From: an uncultured Butyrivibrio sp.
Lineage (GTDB): Bacteria > Bacillota > Clostridia > Lachnospirales > Lachnospiraceae
Direction of reading: 5' to 3'
Length of the DNA: 64,000 nt
NCBI RefSeq assembly: GCF_947169445.1
Contig: NZ_CAMVPU010000006.1
Coordinates: 1 to 64,000, forward strand
Below are positions 40,960 through 50,567 of this stretch, one piece after another (within the stretch, counting starts at the first letter, position 1; the number at the start of each line of letters is the position of its first letter). The position numbers and the translations under genes are program-made. The notes under the pieces were generated by a model that was not told the DNA's origin, did no database searches, and worked only from the letters and a program-made list of their open reading frames with translations.

Positions 40960-43719
40960 CTATACAATAATCTTCGCGAAGCTTCCTCCGCTCTTTTCCT
41001 TGGTGACCACGATCTGTCTGTCTATCTTCTCTTTGAGTTCTGTGACATGAGAGATGATTCCCACCAGCCTGTTGCCCTCCGTAAGTCCGGCAAGAGCATT
41101 GTAGGCCAGCTCCAGAGCATCGCTATCCAGGGTTCCAAAGCCTTCATCCACAAACATAGTATCTATCTGAATTCCGCCAGCTGATGACTGTATCTCATCT
41201 GAAAGACCCAAAGCAAGAGAAAGTGCTGCCATAAAGGATTCGCCACCTGATAAGGTTTTGACACTTCGTTTCGTTCCATTGTAATGGTCGATGACTCCAA
41301 GGTCAAGACCGCTCTGCCCCTTGTTATTAGCTGCTTCCTCCATACGCTTAAGCTCATACTGCGCATCAGACATCTTCATAAACCTAAGGTTCGCCCTGGC
41401 TATGATCCTGTCAAAGTAAGTGGTCTGTATGTAGGTCTCAAGCATGATCTTTTCCTTGCCGGAGAGCTTACCGCTGGCAGTTTCAGAAAGTGCGCTCACC
41501 CACTGAAGCTTCTTTTCTGCTTCCGCTAAAAGTGCCTGCTTATTTTCTATGCCTCTTTTTACTGCCTCATTAGCTTCGATCCTGGAATTAGCAGCAGTAA
41601 AAAGACCATTCTCATAGCTCCTCTTTTCTTCAAGAGCACGCTTTTTATCAAGCTCCTCTTCAAGACTTACCACTTCGCTTCCGGAAATATTATCTTCAAG
41701 GGCCTTTATCTGTCCCTGCAAAAGGCTTATTTTCTGCAGATATTCATTAAGGTCTCTGACTGCCCCATCAAAGGCATCCTGAATTTTCTTTGCTTCCATC
41801 TTCAGAGCGGCAGCCTTTTTCTCAGCTTCCGCCATATTTTCGAACCTAAGGCTCTTTTTGGTGGTGTCTATCTGCTGCTTTATGGTCTCAATAGCTGAAA
41901 CATCTGCTGCAAGCTTTTCCTTTAAATGGTTAAGGTTATTCTTAAGCTCCAAAAGCTCTTCCTCAAGCTCCGGAATCTTTATTTCAAGCTGCTTTTTCCT
42001 ATCAAGCTTTTCATCTTCCTGCGATATTTTTACGATTATGTCCTTCTGCTGCGCCCTTGTTTCAGTAAGTGCCTCGCTGATTTCTTCGGGTCCGGCCTCC
42101 TTATTTCCGAATATTCTGTCGCATTCCTCGCCTATCTGCTTTCTTTTTATGTCAAAAGAGCTCCCTAGCTCGCCGCACCTTCTGCTGGCTTTTTCCACAG
42201 CTGTTCTTGCGCTATCCGCAAGGTTTCTGGCTGCCTTAAGTTCTTCATCCGTAGGCACCTCCCCGGAAAGTACTGCCAGATGCGGATGCATAGTAGAGCC
42301 GCATACAGGGCAGGCCTCGCCCTCTTTAAGGGAATCCGCCAGCACTCCTGCCTGGCCATCCCTGTAGGCCTTGAAAATATGCTCGTATCTAATGCTTTTT
42401 TCCTGATAATCTCTGTCAGCCTTTGAATAGGCCTCTTTTCCCTTCAAAAGAGTTTTTTCGTCCCTGGCAAGATCAGAAAACTTTTGTTCCAGCACTGATA
42501 AGCTTTGAATTCTATCCTCCAAAGTTTTCTTATCAGCTAAGAGCCTTTCCTTGTCTGCTCCTGCATTCTGGTACTGCAACAGTTCATTTTTTTGCTGAAT
42601 ATTTTCATTACTCTTTTCTTCTATATCAAGAGTGAGTTTCTTTATATCTTTATCACTGACTGCAACTTCTTTTTGAAGCTCTTTTTCTCTCTTTAACAGA
42701 TTTTCAAGCTCACCATATCTTATAAGCTCAGCTTCTATCTGACTTCCTTCCTTTAAATATTCCTCTCTTTCAGGGAGCTTATTTTCTGCTTCACGTTTTT
42801 CTTCTTCGAGCTCCTGCTGCCTTGGAAGCTCTTTTTGAAGTTTCTCCTTAAGAGATGCAAGCTCCTTTACGGCATTTTCCCTCTGCTGCGCCTTTCCGAT
42901 ATTCTGGTTTACCAGGGCAAGATCTTTATCAAGCTTCTCTATTTCAGCCTCACCCTTGTCTTTTACAGCCAGGTCCTCATTCAAAAGCTTTTCGATAAGA
43001 TCCATTACGTCGTTCACCAGCATCTCGCCTTTTTGAGCCTTTTCAACTTCTATGGACAAAACGTTACTGTCAGTGCATTGTATTCCGGTAATATACTGCT
43101 TAACACTCTTTCTTGCGTCCTCGCAGATTCCATAACACCTCTTGCGTTCCTCCTCTAACCTGTACTGCAGAGTCTGGTAGTATTCAGTCTTAAAAAGCTT
43201 TCTGAATATTTCCTGTCGTTCCTTGGTGTCAGCAAGAAGGAGCTTAAGAAAATCTCCCTGAGCCAGCATGGCAATCTGAGAAAACTGTCCCTTGTCAATT
43301 CCGAGAAGTTCGATCACCTGGGCATTTACATCTCTCACCTTAGTGATCACTGTGCCATCAGGTTTGTGAAGCTCAGCGTTTGAGAGTTCTTTTTTCTCTC
43401 CCTCTCCCCTCTTGGCAGGACGCATATATTCCGGGTTACGCCTTATGTAGTACTCCTTGCCGCCATGAGTAAAAGTCATCTCCACAAATGTGGGGGTCTC
43501 CGGCAGCGCATACTTGGAGCGCAGCATTCCAGCATCTCTGCTGTCTCCGCTGGCTTCTCCGAAAAGCGCAAAGCAGATTGCATCGAAGATTGTGGTCTTA
43601 CCTGCTCCGGTGTCTCCGGTAATGAGGTACAACCCCTTTTCTCCAAGTTCTTCCATATTTAAACTAATCTCCCCGGCATATGGGCCAAAGGCAGATAATG
43701 TAATTTGTATCGGTCTCAT
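40960..43719 (-). CDS. sbcC: Exonuclease subunit SbcC
   Basis: 919 residues. Walker A GDTGAGKTT (35-43), long coiled coil, zinc hook CPVC at residues 470-473, return coiled coil, and C-terminal signature LSGGESFMAALSLALGLS with Walker B MFVDEGFGTLD. With SbcD it cleaves DNA hairpins and blocked ends. That activity is notable in a region rich in long palindromes. It starts 23 bases after sbcD. Confidence 0.95.
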   Translation of the reverse strand: MRPIQITLSAFGPYAGEISLNMEELGEKGLYLITGDTGAGKTTIFDAICFALFGEASGDSRDAGMLRSKYALPETPTFVEMTFTHGGKEYYIRRNPEYMRPAKRGEGEKKELSNAELHKPDGTVITKVRDVNAQVIELLGIDKGQFSQIAMLAQGDFLKLLLADTKERQEIFRKLFKTEYYQTLQYRLEEERKRCYGICEDARKSVKQYITGIQCTDSNVLSIEVEKAQKGEMLVNDVMDLIEKLLNEDLAVKDKGEAEIEKLDKDLALVNQNIGKAQQRENAVKELASLKEKLQKELPRQQELEEEKREAENKLPEREEYLKEGSQIEAELIRYGELENLLKREKELQKEVAVSDKDIKKLTLDIEEKSNENIQQKNELLQYQNAGADKERLLADKKTLEDRIQSLSVLEQKFSDLARDEKTLLKGKEAYSKADRDYQEKSIRYEHIFKAYRDGQAGVLADSLKEGEACPVCGSTMHPHLAVLSGEVPTDEELKAARNLADSARTAVEKASRRCGELGSSFDIKRKQIGEECDRIFGNKEAGPEEISEALTETRAQQKDIIVKISQEDEKLDRKKQLEIKIPELEEELLELKNNLNHLKEKLAADVSAIETIKQQIDTTKKSLRFENMAEAEKKAAALKMEAKKIQDAFDGAVRDLNEYLQKISLLQGQIKALEDNISGSEVVSLEEELDKKRALEEKRSYENGLFTAANSRIEANEAVKRGIENKQALLAEAEKKLQWVSALSETASGKLSGKEKIMLETYIQTTYFDRIIARANLRFMKMSDAQYELKRMEEAANNKGQSGLDLGVIDHYNGTKRSVKTLSGGESFMAALSLALGLSDEIQSSAGGIQIDTMFVDEGFGTLDSDALELAYNALAGLTEGNRLVGIISHVTELKEKIDRQIVVTKEKSGGSFAKIIV

Positions 43720-43742
43720 AACTTCCCCTAATCAAAAATGTT

Positions 43743-44945
43743 TTATCTGTTCCAAATGTTCTCGATAAGCTCCTGCACCAGATTTCGTTGTTCCTCGCTC
43801 ATCTTCTGATTGTTCTGAATCTCATAGAATTCTTCAAAGAGCTCGATGGGGCTTTTTTGCTCAATATCAGTACTTCCTTCTATAATATTGTTCTGCCTTG
43901 TCCGCTTGTTGTCGTAAGTCAGCTTCATAAGGTTCGGATATACTATGCGCATCTTGCTGATAGCATCCGGAATATCTTCTTCGTCAGTCAAAATAGCATG
44001 AATGTAATCCTCAGTATTCTGATCTTCGTAGTTTCTCCTATCCACCAGTTCCTCGTACGTCCCCTTAATCTGCCGAAGATCCCTAAGGGGCTTAAGTGGC
44101 ACCTTCTCAATTTCCACATTTCCCTTTTCCTTTATTTCAATCACAGTCATGGATTTGTGATGGTCTTTTTCTGAAAAAGAGTATTTGAGCGGTGTTCCGC
44201 TGTATCTTACTGTCTCTCTTTTCACGTATTGCGGTCCGTGAATATGCCCCAGCGCCACGTAGTCAAAGTCATCAAAGGCAGCTGCATCTACATTATCAAT
44301 GCCGCCGATTGTTATTTCCTCTGACTCGCACCTCTCTGCCCCCGTCACAAACTGATGGGCAATCAATATGTTTCGCTTGGTGGTATCGATAGCAGATGCC
44401 TCTTCATCCCATTTTTCTGCGCTCACATTTTCTTTTGCCAGAGGGGCACCGTTAACATATTTAAGCGCAGTCCGCACTGCATCTGTATAATTTTCAATTT
44501 CTTCATCCGGGAAAAAAGCTCTGACTTGCGCAGGCTTTATAAAGGGAAGCATATATATATTCACATCCCCACACTTAGATGAATATTCATCTGCAAAAGA
44601 AAACCGGCTCAGTCTTCCGCCATAAACAGGGGAAAAGTGTACACCTGCCCCATCAACAATCCTCGAATGCTCAGCAAAACGAACAGCAGAATCGTGATTG
44701 CCGCTTATGGCATAGATCTGCAAACGGCGCTGTACCAAAAGATTTATGAAGTCATCCCAAAGCCTTAACGCATCTTCGCTGGGAACAGACTTGTCATACA
44801 CATCCCCTGCAATTATTACGCCATCCGGCTTAATCTCATCTATTAAATTCACTATTTCCAAAAGGATATACTTTTGATCCTCGATCATGGAAAACTCATT
44901 TACTCTTTTTCCAAGATGCAGGTCAGATAAATGAACTAATTTCAT
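43743..44945 (-). CDS. sbcD: Exonuclease subunit SbcD
   Basis: 400 residues from MKLVHLSDLHLGK; the frame opens 34 codons earlier, but that is not conserved in the family and lacks a site. Calcineurin-type phosphoesterase with DLHLG, GDVYDKSVP, ISGNHDSAVR and ALGHIHGPQ, which bind two Mn ions. Mre11-like nuclease of the SbcCD complex. Divergent from the SGNH gene. Confidence 0.95.
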   Translation of the reverse strand: MKLVHLSDLHLGKRVNEFSMIEDQKYILLEIVNLIDEIKPDGVIIAGDVYDKSVPSEDALRLWDDFINLLVQRRLQIYAISGNHDSAVRFAEHSRIVDGAGVHFSPVYGGRLSRFSFADEYSSKCGDVNIYMLPFIKPAQVRAFFPDEEIENYTDAVRTALKYVNGAPLAKENVSAEKWDEEASAIDTTKRNILIAHQFVTGAERCESEEITIGGIDNVDAAAFDDFDYVALGHIHGPQYVKRETVRYSGTPLKYSFSEKDHHKSMTVIEIKEKGNVEIEKVPLKPLRDLRQIKGTYEELVDRRNYEDQNTEDYIHAILTDEEDIPDAISKMRIVYPNLMKLTYDNKRTRQNNIIEGSTDIEQKSPIELFEEFYEIQNNQKMSEEQRNLVQELIENIWNR

Positions 44946-45071
44946 ACCCCAAGATTTCCTCCAAAAAAACATCAAAAATGCACTTATTATTTTACACTCT
45001 CCCATCAGTATTTGACAGTGTTTTCCCAGCATTATAGAATTATTCATAGAATGTTTAAAAAAGAGGAAAAT

Positions 45072-46553
45072 ATGAAAAAAGGATTAGGGTTATTCTTACG
45101 AACTATTGCGTTTTTGCTTATCTTTGTTATCTGCCTGTCTGCAGTTAGCCTTATCGTCGAGCGAAAATCCAGCTATATTAAAAATGAAATGTTTTTTGAG
45201 GAAGCATCTAAGGACCATCTGGATGTTCTTTTATTTGGTTCCTCCCACGTTATAAACGGAATTAATCCCCTGCAGCTTTTTGAGGAACAGGGCTTTACTT
45301 CCTACAATCTCGGAGGTTTCGGAAGCGTGCTCATGTCCAGCTACTGGCAGATGGAACTTGCGCTTGAATACTGCACTCCAAAGCTTGTAGTTATTGACAC
45401 CTACATGCTTGAAAATGACATCCGATTCGTTGATGATCCAAACGCCAATGTAAACAGCGACGAACTTCACCTTAACATCGACAGATTCCCGCTTTCCAAG
45501 ACAAAGTATGCTGCAGTGTCCGACATGTTCAGCGCAAGGGATAAGCAGTATCCATTCCTGTTTGATTTCATCGTTTATCATGACCGATGGAAGGAACTAA
45601 ACCGAGACGACTTCAGACGAATGACCGGGACTGCCAATATCAATAAGCTTATGGGTGCAGAGCTTGAATATGGTGTTCACTCAGCAGCTTATACCTACAA
45701 TGATTATGGAACCGGCGCTCTTGCAGGTGAAACCGTTAGTACCTCATATCTTAGAAGGCTGATTGAGAAATGCCAGTCTAAGGGCATCGAGGTTGCGGTA
45801 GTTACTCTTCCTTTTTTAGCTATGGAAGAAAATCAGGCCGCTGCCCACAGTGCTTCGCAGATTGCCTCTGAGTACGGAGTACCCGAGATCAACATGTTAG
45901 AAGTAGGAGGGCTTGTGGACTACAACACAGACTTCATGGATCCGGGACACATGAATGTACTTGGAAGTGCCAAAGTTACCTCATACCTTGGAAACTGGAT
46001 ATCCTCTAACTTCGACCTTCCGGACCACAGAGAAGATTCTTCCTATGACGAATGGCATCAGCTGATTGGCGAATATAATGATGATCGTCAGGATAAGGTA
46101 ATGGGTAACGAGGATCTCTATTCACAAGGTCTTTTCCTTAATATAGAGCAGGCTAACACAAGCTTTGTTATCAGTATTATGGGAAATTCCAAGAGTTACT
46201 ATGATGAAGCCTTTATAAGACAGCTCCGCTCCCTTGGTGCCGGGTCAGAGCTCGATAAGGCTCTTTCAGATAAAAGTCCTTATCTACTGATTTCTGACCA
46301 TGGACAGATCACCGAGATATCAGGCTTTGAGGGCGGGCGCGAAATTGATACATCAAATGGTTCTCTCTACTATGAGCCTGTGGTTGATATATACAGAGTC
46401 CTGCGACTTGGCGATGATCAGGATACTAATTACATTTATTCTGAAGACTACCCTTACGCAGACATACAGCTTCTATTCTTAGAAGATGGTCAGATCACAA
46501 ACCACCAGTACTACATATGCGATAATTTCTCATATAATTTCGCACAGCAGTAA
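45072..46553 (+). CDS. SGNH-like protein, partner of MBOAT acyltransferase
   Basis: 493 residues from MKKGLGLFLRTI with GAGGAAAAT upstream. One N-terminal membrane segment (about 8-30), then an outward-facing domain with LLFGSSHVING (Ser57/Ser58) and a C-terminal DPGHMNVLGSAK, the Asp-His pair of SGNH hydrolases. Such proteins (AlgJ/AlgX/DltD/PatB type) transfer or remove acetyl groups on surface polysaccharide. The last 150 residues are of unknown fold. The MBOAT gene follows 78 bases later. Confidence 0.82.
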   Translation: MKKGLGLFLRTIAFLLIFVICLSAVSLIVERKSSYIKNEMFFEEASKDHLDVLLFGSSHVINGINPLQLFEEQGFTSYNLGGFGSVLMSSYWQMELALEYCTPKLVVIDTYMLENDIRFVDDPNANVNSDELHLNIDRFPLSKTKYAAVSDMFSARDKQYPFLFDFIVYHDRWKELNRDDFRRMTGTANINKLMGAELEYGVHSAAYTYNDYGTGALAGETVSTSYLRRLIEKCQSKGIEVAVVTLPFLAMEENQAAAHSASQIASEYGVPEINMLEVGGLVDYNTDFMDPGHMNVLGSAKVTSYLGNWISSNFDLPDHREDSSYDEWHQLIGEYNDDRQDKVMGNEDLYSQGLFLNIEQANTSFVISIMGNSKSYYDEAFIRQLRSLGAGSELDKALSDKSPYLLISDHGQITEISGFEGGREIDTSNGSLYYEPVVDIYRVLRLGDDQDTNYIYSEDYPYADIQLLFLEDGQITNHQYYICDNFSYNFAQQ

Positions 46554-46555
46554 TC

Positions 46556-46600
46556 ACATTCTCACGAAAACCGCAGCTAGTGCGGATTTCTGTAATTATA
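46556..46600 (-). repeat. One-hairpin member of the interspersed repeat family
   Basis: On the minus strand AATTACAGAAATCCGCA, loop CTAGC, TGCGGTTTTCGTGAGAA, TGTGATT. The stem has one mismatch. It corresponds to the left half of the 21138 copy; the second hairpin is absent. It fills the spacer between the SGNH and MBOAT genes and could affect their relative expression. Confidence 0.7.
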
Positions 46601-46631
46601 TAAGGACTCATACACTTACGGAGGTTTTATA

Positions 46632-48107
46632 ATGCAATTCGTTTCAATAGAGTTTTTCGCATTCCTTTTTATTTCAATACTGGGGTACTTTGTGATTCCC
46701 AAAAAGGTCAAGTACATTTGGCTCCTGATCTGCAGCTGGTGCTTTTACTTCTACGCCAGCAAAACGTTGCTTCTTTTGCTGATAGGTGTCACCCTACTTG
46801 CATACGCTTCAGGGCGCCTTCTTGATAAGGATAATACTTCAGCGAAAGTAAACAAAAAGGCTGTACTGATTATTAGTATCGTCCTGATGGTAGGACTTCT
46901 CCTTTACTTTAAGTACACAGGATTTTTACTTCACACTGTTTCAAGATTCCAGGTTCTGCTTGGTCTTCCTGATTCAATGCCTGTTGTGAACATCATCCTT
47001 CCTCTTGGTATTTCTTTTTATCTGTTCCAGGCAATCGGATATATCATAGATTGCTACAGAGGTACCATCAAGGCGGAAAAGAACTATCTCTATGTTGCAC
47101 TTTTCATCTCTTTCTTCCCTCAGATAATGGCGGGTCCTATAGAAAGAGCCGGCAACATGATTCCTCAGTATAAAGAGCCAAAGAGCTTTTCCTACGACGG
47201 CATGCGTGATGGACTTCTCCTCATGCTCTGGGGTTATTTCCAGAAGATCATCATCGCTGACAGACTCAGCATTGTTGTTGGAAATGTTTATGACAGCGTA
47301 GACAGCTATGCAGGAACTACAATCCTTGTTGCTACCATATGCTATACTCTTCAGATTTATTGTGACTTTGCCGGCTACTCAAACATTGCAATCGGAAGTG
47401 CTAAGATAATGGGCATCAATCTCATGCAGAACTTTAAGCACCCTTATCTTTCAGGCTCAATTGCACAGTTCTGGCGCAACTGGCACATCTCACTTTCCTC
47501 TTGGTTTAGAGATTATCTCTATATTCCTCTTGGAGGAAACAGAAAAGGCAATGCACGTAAGCTCATCAATATCATGATTGTATTTGCAGTCAGCGGTTTA
47601 TGGCACGGCGCTGCCTGGACCTTTGTTATCTGGGGACTTTTGCATGGTCTTTATCAGGTGATCGGATCACTACTTATGCCTGTACGCAACAAACTCGTCT
47701 CTACTTTTAATATAGATCGAAACAGCTTTTCACACAGGCTTTTCAAAATACTATTCACATTTATGCTGGTAAATATTGGTTGGGTTTTCTTTAGAGCTGA
47801 TACCTTTGTACTGGCAGTAGACATTCTTAAGAAGATGTGGGGATTTGCTCCATGGGTGCTTGTTGATGGCACACTGTTTAAGCTGGGGCTGTCCGCCGCA
47901 GATGTTTATCTTTTGATAGCTGCACTGATCATTCTTTTGATCGTTGATATATGCAACCTTAAAGGGATTATCCTTCGTGATCAGATTTACAAGCAGAGCT
48001 TATGGCTTCGCTGGATCATCTACATTACAGCCACTATTGTGGTCATTACCTGCGGAATCTGGGGTCCGGGATACGATGCAGCTTCATTTATTTATTCAAG
48101 CTTTTAA
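46632..48107 (+). CDS. MBOAT family O-acyltransferase
   Basis: 491 residues, AlgI-like, with about eleven membrane segments. Catalytic His325 in SGLWHGAAWTF and a second His338 in LLHGLY; FFPQIMAGPIERA and FWRNWHISLSSWFRDYLYIPLG are family marks. Moves acyl (usually acetyl) groups across the membrane to a polysaccharide acceptor, with the SGNH protein encoded upstream as partner. CGGAGG precedes the ATG. Confidence 0.93.
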   Translation: MQFVSIEFFAFLFISILGYFVIPKKVKYIWLLICSWCFYFYASKTLLLLLIGVTLLAYASGRLLDKDNTSAKVNKKAVLIISIVLMVGLLLYFKYTGFLLHTVSRFQVLLGLPDSMPVVNIILPLGISFYLFQAIGYIIDCYRGTIKAEKNYLYVALFISFFPQIMAGPIERAGNMIPQYKEPKSFSYDGMRDGLLLMLWGYFQKIIIADRLSIVVGNVYDSVDSYAGTTILVATICYTLQIYCDFAGYSNIAIGSAKIMGINLMQNFKHPYLSGSIAQFWRNWHISLSSWFRDYLYIPLGGNRKGNARKLINIMIVFAVSGLWHGAAWTFVIWGLLHGLYQVIGSLLMPVRNKLVSTFNIDRNSFSHRLFKILFTFMLVNIGWVFFRADTFVLAVDILKKMWGFAPWVLVDGTLFKLGLSAADVYLLIAALIILLIVDICNLKGIILRDQIYKQSLWLRWIIYITATIVVITCGIWGPGYDAASFIYSSF

Positions 48108-48124
48108 TATGGCATGAACATATA

Positions 48125-48164
48125 CCAGCATTTTCAGACATCAGTCCGGAAATGCTGGTTTTTT
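48125..48164 (+). terminator. Rho-independent terminator after the MBOAT gene
   Basis: CCAGCATTT and AAATGCTGG, 16-base loop, followed by TTTTTT. The hairpin runs into the end of the convergent kinase gene and includes its stop codon. Confidence 0.88.
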
Positions 48165-50558
48165 CATAATATAATCCGCGCTGTGTTTCAATAGATATTT
48201 CTTGGCGCTTTCTTCGTCTCTTACATAGACGCCCTTGAACTTTTCATCCATAATCTCTTTTAGGCCGGATAGTTCTTCCTTGGAGTCATTTATAACCAGC
48301 ACAACCGGCTTATTTAAAGCAGTATCTGCTTGGACAGCCTTCTCTTTTGAAAGTTCCTCTTTGCTCAGGATAAGGTCTTTTTTAAGGTATTTAAGAAGGA
48401 GTGCTTCAAGCGCCTCATACATAACAGGCTTACTCAGGTAATCCGTGAAGCCTTCTTTAATATAATTCTCTCTTGCGCCAACTATGGCATCAGCGGTAAG
48501 AGCAATGACAGGAGTTTCATCTGCCAAATGCTCTTTTCTTATTTCAACAAGGGTCTGAGCTCCGGACATACCGGGCATCATCTGATCCAGGAAGATCACA
48601 TCAAATTTCTTTTCTCGAAGGATATCAATACATTCCCTGCCGGACTGGGCTGTGGTTATCTTGATCCTGGTATCTTCAAGAAGCCCCTCTATAACTTCCA
48701 GATTCATATCATTGTCATCCACAATAATAATTTTTGCGGAAGGCGCAATAAGCGAAGGCTTGTAATCCTCCTTTTGCTGCTGGAGCTTTAAGAGATTCTG
48801 GGCAAAATCTCCTACCGGTGTTGCATCCACAACAGTCTGCTTCACAGAAGCAGTAAATGTGGTCCCTTCACCGTACCTGCTACTGACTGAAATTGAACCC
48901 TCCATCATATTTACAAGTCTATGGGTAATATTCAGCCCAAGTCCTGTTCCCTCTATGTTGCGGTTCTTTTCCTCCTCAAGGCGTTGGAAAGAACCAAAGA
49001 GTTTGCCAAGATCCTCGTTCTTAATACCAATTCCGGTATCAGCCACACAGATAACCAGCATAGATGTCTCCTCGTCAAAGGAAACCTCTATAGCCACCTT
49101 GCCCTCATGAGTGTACTTAATAGCGTTATTAATGAGGTTAAGCATGATCTGTCTGATTCTGATCTCATCTCCAAGAAGCACTGACGGAACGCGTTCCGAT
49201 ACATTCAGGTCATAGATAAGTCCTTTGTCCGTGGCCTTCTTCATGGTCATGTTGACCACGTCATTCATCACAGAAGCAACGCTGTATTCCACAGGCACCA
49301 GCTCCATCTTGCCTGATTCTATTTTGGAGAAATCCAGGATATCATTGATTATGGACAAAAGAGTCTTTCCGGCACTTTGAATATCCAGGGCGTATTTTCT
49401 TATTGGATCCCCGGGTGAATTTCGAAGTATCATTTCATCCATTCCAAGAATGGCATTCATAGGAGTTCGTATTTCATGGGACATATTGGCAAGAAAATCA
49501 CTCTTGGCTTTATTAGATGCATTAGCTGCGTCCTTCTCCACTTCAAGCACTTTCCTGTCGTATTCTGCCTTTTGTTCCTCCAGCCTCATCTCCTCCATCT
49601 GTTTTGTATACTTCTGCTCATTTCTATAGCCTGCATAGTAGATTGCTGCTATCATAGCAAAAATCAGAACGCAGATAATGATGATAACTATTCGCTGGGT
49701 AAATACCTCAGAATAAAGCTCACGATCACTGACCACCATGACCACAATCCAATCATTAGCTATGCTGTTCACGTAGATAGTACATTTTTCTTTTCCCAGG
49801 GAATAGGAAAAGCTACCTGAACCAGCTTCCTTCATAGCAGTAAGAAGTTCCTCACCACCTTCCGTATCGCTAAGATAGTTTCCCTTTCTGTCCTCCTCAT
49901 CATGGGCAATGATAAGACCATTCTCATCGCAGACAAAGCCGTAGCCCTTGCCTGATATCTTTAGTTCGCTCATCATAGCCTGTATACCTGCCAGCTGAAC
50001 ATCCAAGGCAATGACACTCTGTTTATCAGGAAGCATTCTACAGGATGAGATAATAAGATTTCCTGTCTGAGCATCGATATAAGGCGGCGAAAAAACGACT
50101 TTTCCCCCAGCCTCTTTTGCTATAATAAACCATTCACGGCTCTTTGGATCGTATCCTTCCGGTGGTACCCAGTTAAGTCCATCGATGTACTTTCCCATGA
50201 TGTAACCATATAGTCCGGTATAATTTTCATTAAACTGCTCAGCCACATTTGTTGTTTCATCAACAAGAAATTCATGGATCCTGGCAGTAGTGGTTCCGCT
50301 TACAAGCATATGATTGACTGAATCACCTGCTACATGGAGCACGTTTTCAGCAGTGTTTAAGTGATTGTTGACCATAGCAGAAACCGTCAGCACTCTGTCT
50401 TCCATTACAGCATAAGAATTAGATACTGCAACCCTGTACATAAGCGCAGAAACATATACCACCATGCATGTCATAAATATAAACAACAGTATAAGTGGAA
50501 TCAGCATTCTATTCTTTTGGTGATTTTTTTCTATGACTCTTTTTGCCTTATCTTCCAT
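48141..50558 (-). CDS. Hybrid sensor histidine kinase with Cache domain
   Basis: 805 residues. Membrane helix at about 16-42, extracellular Cache domain to about 285 (WVPPEGYDPKSREWF), second helix about 288-310, HisKA with DFLANMSHEIRTPMNAIL, ATPase with NLINNAIKY, DTGIGI and GTGLGL, REC at about 605-725 with Asp in VIFLDQMMPGMSG, then a short tail of about 75 residues (VVLVINDSKEELSGL) resembling the start of another receiver without a phosphoacceptor. Last gene of the phosphorelay operon, nine bases after the DUF3798 gene. Confidence 0.92.
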   Translation of the reverse strand: MEDKAKRVIEKNHQKNRMLIPLILLFIFMTCMVVYVSALMYRVAVSNSYAVMEDRVLTVSAMVNNHLNTAENVLHVAGDSVNHMLVSGTTTARIHEFLVDETTNVAEQFNENYTGLYGYIMGKYIDGLNWVPPEGYDPKSREWFIIAKEAGGKVVFSPPYIDAQTGNLIISSCRMLPDKQSVIALDVQLAGIQAMMSELKISGKGYGFVCDENGLIIAHDEEDRKGNYLSDTEGGEELLTAMKEAGSGSFSYSLGKEKCTIYVNSIANDWIVVMVVSDRELYSEVFTQRIVIIIICVLIFAMIAAIYYAGYRNEQKYTKQMEEMRLEEQKAEYDRKVLEVEKDAANASNKAKSDFLANMSHEIRTPMNAILGMDEMILRNSPGDPIRKYALDIQSAGKTLLSIINDILDFSKIESGKMELVPVEYSVASVMNDVVNMTMKKATDKGLIYDLNVSERVPSVLLGDEIRIRQIMLNLINNAIKYTHEGKVAIEVSFDEETSMLVICVADTGIGIKNEDLGKLFGSFQRLEEEKNRNIEGTGLGLNITHRLVNMMEGSISVSSRYGEGTTFTASVKQTVVDATPVGDFAQNLLKLQQQKEDYKPSLIAPSAKIIIVDDNDMNLEVIEGLLEDTRIKITTAQSGRECIDILREKKFDVIFLDQMMPGMSGAQTLVEIRKEHLADETPVIALTADAIVGARENYIKEGFTDYLSKPVMYEALEALLLKYLKKDLILSKEELSKEKAVQADTALNKPVVLVINDSKEELSGLKEIMDEKFKGVYVRDEESAKKYLLKHSADYIMKKPAFPD

Positions 50559-50567
50559 AGTCAGCTC

